This document shows positions 11,847-23,239 of a stretch of 64,000 nt of DNA, in pieces (within the stretch, counting starts at the first letter, position 1; every line of letters starts with the position of its first letter). The stretch spans positions 40,770,894 through 40,834,893 of the forward strand of contig NC_052358.1 in NCBI RefSeq assembly GCF_009727055.1, in the 5' to 3' direction. The notes under the pieces are model-generated. The model was given only the letters and a program-made list of their open reading frames with translations. It did not search any database and was not told the origin of the DNA. This stretch comes from Benincasa hispida (Eukaryota; Streptophyta; Magnoliopsida; Cucurbitales; Cucurbitaceae). Both the position numbers and the translations under genes were made by a program.

Positions 11847-11860
11847 AATACCCTTTTCGA
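11847..11860 (-). promoter_or_regulatory. G polypurine tract
   Basis: Minus strand TCGAAAAGGGTATT directly precedes the 3' LTR start, as needed for plus-strand DNA priming. Confidence 0.55.
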
Positions 11861-12044
11861 GATTCGTGCACAGATGTGGGCGGATGAATCTTGAAAATAA
11901 TAAAGTTGGAATCGAGATATAAGTAATTTATTCTTGCCTTCGATATGTTCACATGACCAAACTATGAATTTAATACATAATTTGATTAAGAAGTGTGATA
12001 AAATTTGGGAACTGGCTAAACTTTTAAGAACAATTGCAAATTTT

Positions 12045-12560
12045 CATCTCCAATTTAATTTGGTTTAGAGACAAAAACTTTAAAATTTTTTATTTAGACA
12101 TTTGGAATATGATCAAAGTTTAATTTAAGGAAAGAAATCAAGTTTTATCCCCAATTCGATTTGATTTGGAGATAAAAACTTCAGAATTTGCATTTTAAAA
12201 ATGAAATTTGGAATATAGTCAAATTTTTTTAATTTCAGAAAAATTTCAAGTTTTATCCCCAATTTAATTTGATTCGGAGATAAAAGCATGAAAATTTGAA
12301 TCTAGTATGCAATTTGGGATATAGCCAAAATTTTAATTTAATAAAGAATTTCAAGATTAATCATCAATTTAATTTGTTTTAGAGGTAAAAACATACCAAT
12401 TTGGATTTAAAAAGGAATTTGAAATATGGATTTTCTTTTAAATGGAGAGATATTTCAAACTTTATCCTTAATTTAATTTAGTTTATAGATAAAAGTTTAC
12501 ATAAATTTAGCCTGATAGAAGAACCTATCTGAATCAAAGGATTTAATTCAATTTAAACTT
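12045..12560. repeat. tandem array, five units of about 104 bp, in G 3' UTR
   Basis: The core (C)AAGTTTTATCCCCAATT, then GAGATAAAA, recurs near 12045, 12139, 12247, 12352 and 12456 (spacing 94-108). Units are AT-rich and diverged. No coding frame. Confidence 0.75.
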
Positions 12561-12773
12561 AAATAAGATTTGTTTATAATCTAATTTAAATCTAAATCTA
12601 ATTAAGAAATCTGTTTCAATTTGAATCCAAAATCTAATAGAAGATTTCGAGAGACGAAATTCAAGTGGATTTGAATCATCCATGCTCTTAAATTGCCTAA
12701 GACTTTTTTTTTTTCTTTCACAAATTTGAGTAAAGGTAATAGACTTCTCACTTTTTCCTATCTTTTCCTTTCG

Positions 12774-14216
12774 GGTTATTTAAATTTAGGGATGCTTTTG
12801 GAATTTAATTAGGGAAGAGGGGTATTTTGAAGTTATTTAAGGGGAAGGAGTTTTTTTTTTTTTTTTTTGTTCCATCCAAATGTGTCTATTGCCAATATTT
12901 TATTATTTTATTATGTTTTTTCTCCGCATTAGAAAGTATATATATATGTCAAAATTTGAAGCAGAACAATAGAGGGAGAGGACATCATTGGAACAACTCA
13001 CCCTATTCTGACATGCGGTCAAAATGCGTCTGTTCAACCGACGCATTCTAATCATTTTTACTAGGATTGTTTGATTTTATTTCTTCATTGCACACCAAAA
13101 TAAATTTTAAAGTCATTAACTTGTTATTTAATCCTTTTCAGGCCGAGCTCCCAAATTTTCCATTATCTGCTCAACGAGCCTTGCGACTCACCTCTATATA
13201 TCGAGTGCGATATTTCGATGGTGATGTTCCAATGGAAGAACAAGGTGATCCAACAAGACATGAGGATGTTCCTATTCGACCTAATGTTCGGAATGAATAT
13301 CCAATAACGCCACTCGATCATTTTACACATACTTCCATGATGTCCTCTCCCTCAACATTTGAATTTTTTCCAACAACCTTCAGTACACTCGTATGGGAGA
13401 AGGACAAACTTCACATGTCCATCCAAATATTCATGACCAGTATGTGACATATTGAAACGTAGTGAGGGTATACATTTTGCGGAGGAACAAGTGTAAGAGG
13501 GTGTAGCGATCATAGTCACTATGTGACTCATGATCGATTTAAGCGTAATAGATGATCTTATTCCAGTCGTGAATAAAGAACATTGTACATATGATTAAAT
13601 TTATTAATGAAATTCAATTACGAAAATGCACTCGCAGTCTACAACACACATGCTAAAGAACCTTGAACATTATTTACAATAGTCGAAAACTAATATCTAT
13701 ATTTTTGCATAAGTTTCTAATAACTTTAAATAAAAACAATAATTTGAAATTAAAAATTAATATTGAATATATCAAATCAATCATAGAAATTTCTTAATCT
13801 CAAAATAACATTATTGTGTATATTGTTAAAAAACTAGTAATATTACTATCAAAATAAAAAAACGAGATTAGTGAGATAGTTGATTTTAGGTAACAATGAT
13901 TTAGAATTAAACAAATGAAATATTATTAACGGTAAAAAAACATAAATAATGAAAGAGTCGGGTTTCAGGTTGTTAAAAGAATGAAAAAAATAAAAACAAA
14001 AATATTTTATTATTCTATTAATTGAAGAGTTAGGTTTCAGATTATTTTATTAGATTATTATTTTTTTGACATTTTTTTTTAATAAATGCGTCTCACATTC
14101 GGATGGGACAAAAAAAAGAACCCATTTCCCCTGAATAACTTCAAAATACCCATTTTCCCTAATTAAATTTCAAAAGCACCCCCAAATCTTCAAAAGCACC
14201 CCAAATCTAAATAACC
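12774..14216. mobile_element. MULE-like element with about 115-130-bp terminal inverted repeats
   Basis: Left arm 12774-12886 (GGTTATTTAAATTTAGGG) is the reverse complement of right arm 14084-14216. Both contain GAATTTAATTAGGG-type and TATTTTGAAGTTATT blocks and end in TCCATCCAAATGTG / TCCCATCCGAATGTG. The right arm holds a small internal duplication. Flanking 9-mers TTTCCTTTC and TTTTCTTTC (8 of 9 alike) could be a Mutator-type target duplication but are low complexity. No transposase is present, so it is non-autonomous. Confidence 0.7.
13142..13447 (+). pseudogene. coding exon-like fragment inside the MULE-like element
   Basis: A 102-codon open stretch begins right after a pyrimidine-rich TTTTCAG, a good splice acceptor. 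The translation starts AELPNFPLSAQRALRL and includes YFDGDVPMEEQGDP and VPIRPNVRNEYP. Its composition is protein-like and richer in G+C than the flanks. I do not recognise the family. An acceptor site, no start codon and inverted repeats on both sides fit a host exon captured by a Pack-MULE. It could instead be part of a transposon accessory protein. Confidence 0.45.
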
Positions 14217-14243
14217 TTTTCTTTCTCTTTTGTCTTTTCTTCT

Positions 14244-14274
<31 letters not shown>

Positions 14275-14590
14275 AAAAAAAAAACAAAAGATCATTTTTT
14301 TTTCTTAATTTGCTTCAGCAGTTTCTTCTATTTTTTTTCTTTGCATCTTTCGATTCTTTGCTCATCGCCACCCTCCGCGCCGTCTTGTCGGAGTTAAACG
14401 CCTCAGTTGCTAGGATCTCCTTGTTTGCTGGGTGTTTATCGTCAATTGGAGTAGCTCACCATCGGGATTTGCTTTGTGCGTCGTCATCAATGGTGGAGTG
14501 AATTTATGACGATGGTGAAGGAGTTCTCACCGGCGGCACAGTGTGGGTGACGGTGAAGGAGTTCCTTTTGTTGTTATATATATATATATG

Positions 14591-14985
14591 AGGGGTGTTC
14601 AAAAAAATCGGTAACCAAACCAACTCGGACTACCCAACTCAAATTAGGTTGGGTTAGATTTTATTTTGGGTTGGATTGGATTAAAAATGTTAAAAAATAT
14701 TAAATTCGGGTTGGGTCTGGAGTTTACCCATTTCAGGGTCGGCCCGAATTCTTAGCAAAATACCTCAAAACTATCTACTAATGGAACTCTCTCGCTCTCG
14801 CTCTCGCTAGGGACGTCATAATTGTATGAAAATAATTATTTAAAAAAAAAGAATCGATGACCCTACCCGACCCAACCCAAAAATTTTGGAAAGAACTAAT
14901 ACGGTTCATTATTAGCCAACCCGAATTTTTGGGTTGGTCCACAAAAATCTTCGGACCTGGTCCAACCTGGACTATGTACACCCCT
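14591..14985. mobile_element. short TIR element (hAT-type MITE), 395 bp
   Basis: The ends are AGGGGTGTTCA and its near reverse complement TGTACACCCCT. The interior is full of GGTTGGGTT and CCCAACCC words able to fold back. It lies in a TA-rich patch, so the 8-bp duplication expected for hAT cannot be judged. No coding capacity. Confidence 0.7.
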
Positions 14986-15004
14986 AAATATATATAAATA
15001 TATA

Positions 15005-15110
15005 TATATATATTACCTTTTTTTTTTCTTTTTATATATAATTTTTAAAATTCTGATTTCTTTATCTCCTAACTTCGCCTTTTTTCTTTTTCTTTTTCTT
15101 TGTTCTTTGC

Positions 15111-15143
<33 letters not shown>

Positions 15144-15330
15144 TCTATTCTTTTTCTTTCTTTCCGCTTTTCTTCTCTTTTTCTTTTCTTTTAATTTTTC
15201 TGTTTTCTTTCCTTTTTCTTTTTTTTCTCCTTTTTTCTTTTCCTTTTTTTTCTTTTTTTCCTTGTTTTTTCTTTCTCTTTCTTTCCGTTTCCTATTTTTC
15301 TTTTCCCCTTTTTTTTTTGAACATTACCTT
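15005..15330. repeat. polypyrimidine tract in G 3' UTR
   Basis: Long T and TC runs on the plus strand, i.e. purine-rich on G's coding strand. The apparent Phe-rich ORFs here are low-complexity artefacts. Confidence 0.8.
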
Positions 15331-15476
15331 TTGTTATTCCCACATACTCTTCATATGTTTACACAAAAGATGGGTTCTTTCTTCTTCTTCTTTTATATAT
15401 ATATATATATAGGCACATATTTAGTAAGGGCATTCGACATATACTGTTAGCTTCCGCTAGCACGATCTAACTCCTG

Positions 15477-16197
15477 CTAGACACAACCTATGTGGGCGAC
15501 TGTGTAGCCTGCAGGGGTGGTTTTTGCAAGGGTGGTCATCAGCTCTACCAACAACTGATTTGACTCTTGCTAGACAATAGTCCTATTGTGGGTGACTGTG
15601 TAGCCTATAAGGGTGATCCTGCCAACAACAACAATCTGACTTCTGCTAGACATACCCCCTGTGTGAGCGACTGTTAGCCTGCAGGGGTGGTCGTCAGCTC
15701 CCACCAATAACGATCTGACTTTTGCTAGGGAGTTCAACACCCCTATGTGGGCGACTGTGTAGCTTGCAGGGGTGGTCGTTAGCTCCACCACACAACCGAG
15801 CTGAGCTTGCTAGAAAACACAACATATGTGGGCGACTGCGTTAGCTTGCACGGTTGGTCCGTCCTCCGCAAACAACGATCTGACCCTTGCTAGACACAAC
15901 CTCTATGTGGGGCAACGTGTAAGCCTGCAGGGGTGGTTTTCAGCTCTCCCCACAACGATCTGGACTCCTACTAGACACAGCCCCTATGTGAGTGACTGTG
16001 TAGCTTGCAGAGGTGGTCGTTCAACTCTGCTAACAATGATCTGACTCCTACTAGACACAGCCTCTATGTGGGCGACTGTATAGATTGTAGGGTGGTTGTT
16101 CAACTCCGCCAACAACAATCTGACACACCTACTAGACACATCATTCTATGTGGGTGATTGTGTAGCCTGCAGGGGTGATCGCCAGCCCCACCACGTT
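15477..16197. repeat. tandem array, nine units of about 80 bp, in G 3' UTR
   Basis: Units start CTAGACACA and contain TATGTGGGCGACTGTGTAG, GCAGGGGTGG and ACAACGATCTGACT. Starts: 15477, 15570, 15646, 15725, 15810, 15890, 15971, 16051, 16132. Lengths are 93, 76, 79, 85, 80, 81, 80, 81 and a partial last unit. Tat-lineage elements are known to carry such arrays in their 3' UTR, and some seed genomic satellites. Confidence 0.9.
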
Positions 16198-16367
16198 TAT
16201 ACATACATTTGTTTATATTTAAGCAATTTATTACTTTCCTTTTTTTTTCTTTTTTTTTTTTACAATCGGTACTTTATCTATATATATATATATTCTGCAA
16301 AACAATTTTTAAGCTATGATGTATTTAACAGAGTATCCCGAACCAAGGAGAAAAATGCACCTTAGTC

Positions 16368-17327
16368 ATGTTAAAAGATGAGAATCAACCTTTTGAGAGT
16401 GGAATTATCCTCCCGTGGGAGAGGCGGTGCACGGAAACTTTATTAAATCTCAACCTCCCATAGACAATTCTATTTTCCCAACTCGATGGTCTAAAGAGAG
16501 ACCCGTGGAGCCCAATTCATCGCCGAAGTCCTGGTTTCTAGAGTTTTTAACACATAACAAAGCTCCAAATGAAAATCCAGAGTCAACATTGGGTTGCTGC
16601 ATTATTAACAGTAAGAAAGTTCGATGGGGTGCCTCGTTGAAGACTCATGGAGAATTTTTTTACATCTCCCATTATTGGGAATGGTTAGTGGTCGTAGTTT
16701 CTCATAACACAACAATACTCAAGAGGGCTCGCTTGTTCGATGTCATTTTTGCTTCATTATACACCTATGATCGCAATAGCGACATTGTTTAGGCTAGTGA
16801 CATTGTTTGGGATTTTTGTGAAGCATGGTGTCCTTCAACAAATACCCTTCATACCTCCTTCGGAGAGATGTCTATTTCTTTATGGGACTTGTGGAGATTA
16901 GGGGGTCTTCCCATCAAAGGTAGATTTTATGACGAAAGCATTCCTAACTGTAATGATCTACTGAAGCCATCCGATGAAGAAGATTGTCTAAGGAGCTGCA
17001 AATACCTATTTTCTACATACTACCACATCGCTTCTGAACAAATAGATCACTCTTGAATTCCCGTGAGTGCATGGATCTCTTTTTGGTTTAAGCATCCTGA
17101 CGTGAATTATCCAAAGCCACTGACACGCAAGTCATAGAAATCTTCTCATCCTCACTCGACTCATAACCCGGATGAAGCCCCCATTCGATGTCCCAATTGG
17201 TCCGAGGAGAAACTTAATTTAATTCGCGGACTAGCCATCACAGACAAATTCAAGGATAAGACCTATTTGGCCGCCTTTCTTTCCTGCTGGCTATGCGTGT
17301 TCATGTTCCCCAATAAGCAGTCCTCTT
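16368..17327 (+). pseudogene. PMD (plant mobile domain) gene, N-terminal part, antisense within G
   Basis: PMD proteins (MAIN/MAIL1 family and transposon-borne relatives) are plant proteins linked to silencing. ATG at 16368 opens MLKDENQPFESG, then the frame shifts into a second one starting at 16415. Seen: SWFLEFL, GHYWEW-like SHYWEWL, FDVIFASLYTYDR, then the PMD hallmark FCEAWCPSTNTLHTSFGEMS and SLWDLWRLGGLPIKGRFY. Stops at 16790, 17054 and 17134. The coding line breaks exactly at CTCTT, the target duplication of copia C, and resumes at 41205. It runs opposite to G's pol genes. Confidence 0.85.
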
Positions 17328-17354
17328 TGAAGGAACTCTTATACAAGAGTACCT

Positions 17355-19012
17355 TGATAACGGGTAGAAATGCATGTTATCATAGTGCTAAGTTATTAAA
17401 CAATGTTGGATTGCGTTGATAAAATATGTTAAATTGCGTCCATTAAGCATAAATGCTATAATATTGTAGTCGCATGCGTTTAGGGCATTAAAACTATTGA
17501 TTTTTGTATTTTTGTGCAGAATATGTATTAACGCAATGTAAGATTGCGATAATAGGAAATTATCGGTTGAGCGCAACTTCACCGCAAGACTTTGCGTTGA
17601 TCGTGCTCGCAAACATTCACCCGAGAAGGATCGCCGCAACTTGGTCAGCGCAACATGGTGGGCGCATCTGACTGAAAATCCAATTAAGAGGGATGGGACA
17701 GACAACTGATCACAGTCGAATCAAAATTAAGTTGACAGCCGATAACGGCCATAAAGTACATTCAGCTTTATCGGTAAGAATCATTCGGCGCGTCAATTAG
17801 GAATTAAAGTCGTCCCATCTGTACAACCGGGAGAGAGAAGCCACCTTTCACCATTGATGCCTTATAAATACCAAGTGCATTCTTCAGAAAAGGGGTTGAT
17901 CGGTTAACAAGTTCACCGTTTTTACAACAAGTTGCTTCTGTTCATAGTTTTCTTTTCCAATTTAAGGTGGAGCAAGAGAAGAGTGGTGGCATCGAAGATC
18001 GCTTAGGGCAACTTGAGAGAGAACCTTGGGACGTAAGGGCAGAGAGCGGGCCGACTCTCGCGAAAGCGAGAATATATTTAGAGCATGAATAGAAACAGTG
18101 TAAATGCCTGGCAGCAAGAAATTGCTACCAGGCTCTTTATTATACTTGCATTGTTATTTATACTTCATCTTCGTATCTATTCAATGGAAGTTCTATTTCT
18201 ACATCTGCTCACTTTCTTAATACGCATGAGTAGCTAAACTAGTTGAATGGGTTGAGAAGAACTAAGTTAATATGACCTAGGAAGTTCATTGCTTGCGATT
18301 GTCTTGTTTTATGCTGTGCAAAATACCCTTTAGAGTTACTCGAGAGAAAGTCTAAAGAAAAAACCTAATGTCTCGAGAGAGCTAGGTTAGAATCTAGACT
18401 CAAAAGAGCAAGATTAGACTTGCATAAACAAGAGATAAGGACTTAGAGATAAGCTCTGTTTGTCAACTTGCATCGCATGCATCCTAGGAATAGGTATGAT
18501 ATTATGTGGTCGCATTTGTGTGGACGTCATTTCGTCCTCGCATAAATATGAATAGAGGTTTATACCCTGTAGACTTATTGCATAATTATCGCATGCGTTC
18601 TAGCCTTAGAAGCCGTGGTATTTGCACCGAGAGGTGGTATACTATTGTATGCATGTTGCATGATCGCAAAGCATGAACGCATTCTAGGGAGTGTTAGCCG
18701 AAACTTTTCTCAACCCGTTCACCGCATATTTATCGTATTTTTCCGTTCACCAACTCTTTCAAAGTCCGCCGCATTTGTTATTTATTTTCATCAACGCAAA
18801 CAACAAACCCAACGATTTATTTATTTTCCCGGTTACCGCAAGTCTTTATAAAAATCACAACGCAACTATTTTCACAAGTCCCTCTGTTCGACCCTGGCTT
18901 ACCAGGAAACTTAGAGGAATTTACACTTGAATTCCGCTGGGGAAACTTGAGTGTACAACGCAATCCATCAATGCATATCATCTATATTTCCACTTAATAA
19001 AATAACGCATCA
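17355..19012 (+). repeat. B 5' LTR
   Basis: 1658 bp, TGATAACGGG...AACGCATCA. Its middle (18091-18614) is almost identical to 28267-28790, while the first 736 bp differ from the partner at dozens of sites. Confidence 0.92.
17863..17870 (+). promoter_or_regulatory. TATA box of B 5' LTR
   Basis: TATAAATA, also present at 28041-28048 in the 3' LTR and at the matching place in the B-family solo LTR. Confidence 0.6.
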
Positions 19013-19018
19013 AGTTTT

Positions 19019-19036
19019 TAGTGACGTTGCCGGGGA
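19019..19036 (+). promoter_or_regulatory. B primer binding site, tRNA-Asp type
   Basis: TAGTGACGTTGCCGGGGA, six bases after the LTR, fits the tRNA-Asp 3' end with two or three changes near its start. Confidence 0.75.
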
Positions 19037-19181
19037 CTTCGACAAAATAGTTTGTTAACGGTAATTTTTTTTTATTTCTTTTCAGGACTCTTAATCTCTA
19101 GCAAATTACGACCTAGAGATTGAGAGGACTTTTAGAAGAAGATTAAGAGACCACCACCAACAATAAGAAGAAACATTAAGA

Positions 19182-20110
19182 ATGGCGGAGCAACCGGACG
19201 CAAGGGCCGCTAACGCGAATAATATAATGGCGAACCCCATCCTTCTGGCGAATGAACGCAATAGCCCCATCCCGGGACTATGCGTCACCTAACCTCTACA
19301 ATTTCTCTCCAGGAATCATGAGGCCGACGTTAGATGGATCGAGGTTTGAAATGAAGCCGGTAATGTTGCAGATGATTCAACTTGCTGGGCAGTTTGGAGG
19401 AAGGCGTGCGAAAGACCCACACGCCCACGTTCGAAGCTTCATAGAAATCTGCAACACTTTTGTGTTCCCAAATATCTCAACCGAGGAAGTTCGACTAACT
19501 TTATTTCCCTTTTTCTTTGTGTGATCAGATGAGGAATTGGGCATACTCTCTCAAACCGGGAGAGATAACTTCGTGGGAATAGGTGGTGGAAAAGTTTAAG
19601 AAGAAGTATTTTCCACTTACTGAGAACGCTATGAGAAGAAAATTAATAACAAATTTTGAACAAGAAGATGACGAATCACTCAATGATGCCTGGGCGAGGT
19701 TCAAGCAGTTGGTAAGAGACTTTCCACATAATGGCTTACCAGACTGCCTGCAAATGGAGATTTTCTACCAACGATTGAATCCCTCTTTGCAGACCGCTGC
19801 CAATGCGACAGCCGCTGGTGGTCTGCTCGACAAAACATATGAGGAGGCTAAAAGTATACTTGATCGCATTTCCAAAAATCATGAGGATTGGAGGGAAAGC
19901 GATCAGAGATTAAGAGTCAAAGAATACTACGCAAATAATGGGGCCATCGCATCCTTGCAAAATCAAATGACTGCGATGATGAATTTAATACAAGGCATCG
20001 AATTAATAATATAGGAGCATAGAAAGGGCAGGTCAGCGTAATTAAGCAGACGAACACAAGTTGTGTCCTTTGTGGTGATGCTCACCCGATGGAGGAATGC
20101 CTAACAAACC
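19182..20110 (+). pseudogene. gypsy B gag
   Basis: ATG at 19182 opens MAEQPDARAANANN but stops at 19290. The line continues in another frame from 19252 (SRDYASPNLYNFSPGI, PVMLQMIQLAGQFGG). The retrotransposon gag domain follows at 19583-20014: FKKKYFPL, NFEQEDDESLNDAWARFK, LLDKTYEEAKSILDR. After a stop at 20012 comes CVLCGDAHPMEEC, a zinc-knuckle-like C-x2-C-x4-H-x4-C. Gag forms the particle that packages element RNA. Two frameshifts and a stop (19580) disrupt it. Confidence 0.88.
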
Positions 20111-20519
20111 CACAGTCGGTATGCTTCATGAGAGATAATCCCTTTTCCAATACATACAACCCCGGGTGGAGAAACCACCCCAATTTTTCTTAGAAGAATC
20201 AACAACAAAATTTGTAATCTATGGCGCAAAAAGAAGGACCACCAGGATTCTTTCAACGCAACAACGGTCAATCGAGCAATCAAGCAAGTAGTTCATAACA
20301 ACCACCGTAATCCTCTTCTTTGGAGAGCCTACTGAAGCAATATATAATGAAAAATGAGAGGGTGCTTCAAAGTCAGACCACGTCCATCTGCAATCTTGAA
20401 TTACAGATGAGCCAGATTGTGAGTGAGCTAAAAAATAGACCGCAAGAAGCGTTTTCCGAGCTCAACTGAGCTCCCTCACAATGCTGGGGCTAATGGGAAG
20501 GAACAATGCTTAGCAGTCT

Positions 20520-21180
20520 CCTTGCTAAGTGACAACACGACTGCGGATGTAGGGGAGAAGCGCATTGCGACCAACTTGAATGCGGTGATAACCGAAGACC
20601 CGCTGACCTGTAGTTTGGAGAAGCCCAAGAAAATAGACCCTGAAGTTGCGTCCACCCTTAAGCCTCTGGATCTTGAGACAGAAGAAGTCCAACCACCAGT
20701 GACTCCGTAAGGATTGAAAGAGGAACAAAATGAGGAAGAAAATATCGCAATAGTGGTTGTAGTGCAAAATGCTATGATCCCACCTAAAATGGGTGACCCG
20801 GGAATCTTCACAATCCCATGTTCTATCGAAGAGACCTTCAGTGGCCAGGCACTATGCGATCTTGGGGCAAATATAAACATAATGCCGTTATCAATCTTCA
20901 AACAATTGAATGTCGGCACACTTATGCCCACAAAGGAAACTCTCTTGCTCACGAACAGATATCGAATACATCCTGAAGAAGAATTGAAAAATGCTGCAAT
21001 TTTAATTGATAAATTCATTCTACCGGCAGACTTCCTCATTTTGGATTATAAAGCGGACGAAGATGCGCCGATCATATTGGGACGACCATTCCTTTCAAAT
21101 GGTCGCGCTCAAATTGATGTGTGAAAAGGAGAAATTGTAATGAGTATTCATGGGGAAAAGCTCTGAATTAAGGCAGTAAA
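20520..21180 (+). pseudogene. gypsy B aspartic protease
   Basis: From 20714: GDPGIFTIPC, then the active site ALCDLGANINIMPLSIF (CDLGA instead of the usual DTGA/DSGA, as common in Athila/Tat elements), ILIDKFILPADFLILD and PIILGRPFL. These are the flap and second hydrophobic-Gly block of a retropepsin. The frame ends at 21122, and after it only a weak tail is readable before non-coding sequence. No RT follows. A linker (20522-20710) joins it to gag. Confidence 0.85.
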
Positions 21181-21184
21181 GACC

Positions 21185-21720
21185 TTAGAAGACAAAGAAA
21201 AGAGAGAAAAGCCACCATCTACTTGAGCAAACCAGCCGGAAATAAGTGGTCCCTGTGGTATCAAATGATCGCAACTTATTAGGGACTCAAGTTTTGGGAA
21301 ACCCCAATTCTTCAACTCTTTTCTCCACTACTCAAAATTTTTACTATCTTTTCAAATTCTAATCTATCTTTATTTCACTATCACTTTCTTTATTTCTACC
21401 AAAAAAAAAAAAAAAATATTGCGATAATGATTTTTATTTTGTTTAAAATAATTTGACCTTCTCTTTGTTTTTCTTACAACAATTGAGGCGTTGGATTGCG
21501 GAGATGTTATGCGAAGAAGCAGTTATCTTATTCCATCACCACAACCCAAAGAAGAGAGATCGCCACAAAGATGGATGCGTCAATACAATGTGGGCAACAG
21601 CATAAAATTTGGGAGTGTACTCTTCCTTATCTTTATTTTCAATTTTGTGCAATCACATTGCATTTTAATCTTCAATGTTATATCACCGCATCCTCTTTAA
21701 TCACTACAATCATTTGACAT
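21185..21720. other. B internal non-coding stretch before the CACTA element
   Basis: AT-rich, with an A run at 21402-21416. Short frames at 21491-21717 have no recognisable product. Confidence 0.5.
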
Positions 21721-21723
21721 AGA

Positions 21724-21995
21724 CACTAGAAGAAATTCGACCTTTAATGTCGGTTTTAAACCGACATTAAAGGTAGTGTTATTAAAGGCCTTTAATGTCG
21801 GTTGTCTTTAATGTCGATTTTAAACCGACATTAAAGGGCTTCAATAACACAACCTTCAATGTCGGTTGCAACTGACATTGAAGGTCTTTAATGTCAGCTG
21901 CAATCGACATTGAAGTTCTTTAGTGATTAAAGCCCTTTAATGTCCGTTTTATCAATTATTGTCCATTTTTTTAATCCTTAATGTCCGTTTTATCA
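21724..21995. repeat. CACTA left terminal and subterminal repeats
   Basis: Several copies of TTTAATGTCGGTT and its reverse complement AACCGACATTAAAG alternate, making short palindromes such as that at 21742-21771. Such motifs bind the CACTA transposase accessory protein. Confidence 0.85.
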
Positions 21996-22046
21996 ATTAT
22001 TGACAGAAAGAAAGGGTTTGATCAAAAGGAACACGTGGTCTTGCAT

Positions 22047-22304
22047 TCAAGTTCTGGAATTTTTCTGCATTTGCCTTTTCAAATTTCCTAGAGGACCAAA
22101 TTTGTTCTTCTTTACAACTTGCTTACTACAGTTACAGCTTCCAATATTCAATTTTATACCGCATTTCAGACACATATTTTTGCATCCTGGATCACATATT
22201 ACATTCATAATAATTTCTAGATACAAGATGTCTCTGATAATCTTCAATATATATATTTCTTTCTCTACGAGAGGAAAATAGAGTTGATCATCCAAATCCA
22301 CCAA
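22047..22304 (-). other. cysteine-rich open frame inside the CACTA, unrecognised
   Basis: The 85-residue minus-strand frame includes ICDPGCKNMCLKCG followed by SCNCSK, a Cys-dense patch unlikely from random AT-rich DNA. I do not recognise the family. It may be a third captured gene piece or chance. No splice sites or start could be assigned with confidence. Confidence 0.3.
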
Positions 22305-23239
22305 CTTTTCATGATCTTCATCACTATTTCTACCATGTCTTGAACATATCCTACCCGCTAATGATTCCCATATTTATGATGTGAGGTTCTTCGACCAGTT
22401 CATTGCTTAGTATAATGGAGAATTTGAGAAAATGAATTCATGATCAGGTGCACAACACTTGCAACGCAAAGTGATTAGCATATTACAAACCTCATTGATA
22501 ATAGCATAAATGGTACGGAACAAATTTGTGAGCATACAGTCATCATGTTTACCAGATGTGGTCTTTTGTTAATTTTTCCCATGATAAACTACATGAACAT
22601 GCTAAACAAAGAAGTAGATTGATGTGGAGGTGTAAGAGGAGAAAACAGAGAGCAAATACTTCATCCCAGTTGATGGTAGAACAACCAAAACAACCAGGCT
22701 TGTTTGTAATTGACAATTCAGAATTGTTGAAATCGATTAGAAGGCAATCTAACATGGACATTCAGTAGATTGAGTAGTAGTATGGTTAATTCAAAAGTTT
22801 CAATATTAACCTTGACCTTTTCTAAAGGTTTCAAAACTACTATTGGAGTAGAAATATTATAAAATTTTAGACAAAAGTTGGGACCTAGAACGAAGTGACC
22901 TAGGTCTCAAATTTCTGTTTGAAATTTTAAGAGATTTCTCCGGTAAAGATGGTTTTGAAATGTTGAGGAAAGGTGTAGCATAATATTGTAACTTCTGAGA
23001 GAATAAAGATTCTTCTTAAACAAATGGCAAATTTCAAGGGTATTTTCTGTACCCTTGAAATTTTAGTAGTAAATATAATAAAGTCAATAGTGTTTTTTAA
23101 ATAGATAAGCAATAGAAAAGTAGGGGATATTAACATTTTAGTAGTAAATAATAAAAATAGTGTCTTTTAAGTAGATAAGCAAAAGAAAAGTACTTTCCTT
23201 CCCTTCCTTTGTGTCCTTGGATATGATTGAGCTAATTAC

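Noticed and set aside
15100..15450. 116-residue Phe-rich open frame
   Set aside because: It is translated polypyrimidine low-complexity DNA in a retrotransposon UTR, with no domain or start context.
15477..16197. Regular repeats considered as a CRISPR array
   Set aside because: There are no short identical repeats separated by unique spacers; whole 80-bp units are homologous. Eukaryotic tandem repeat.
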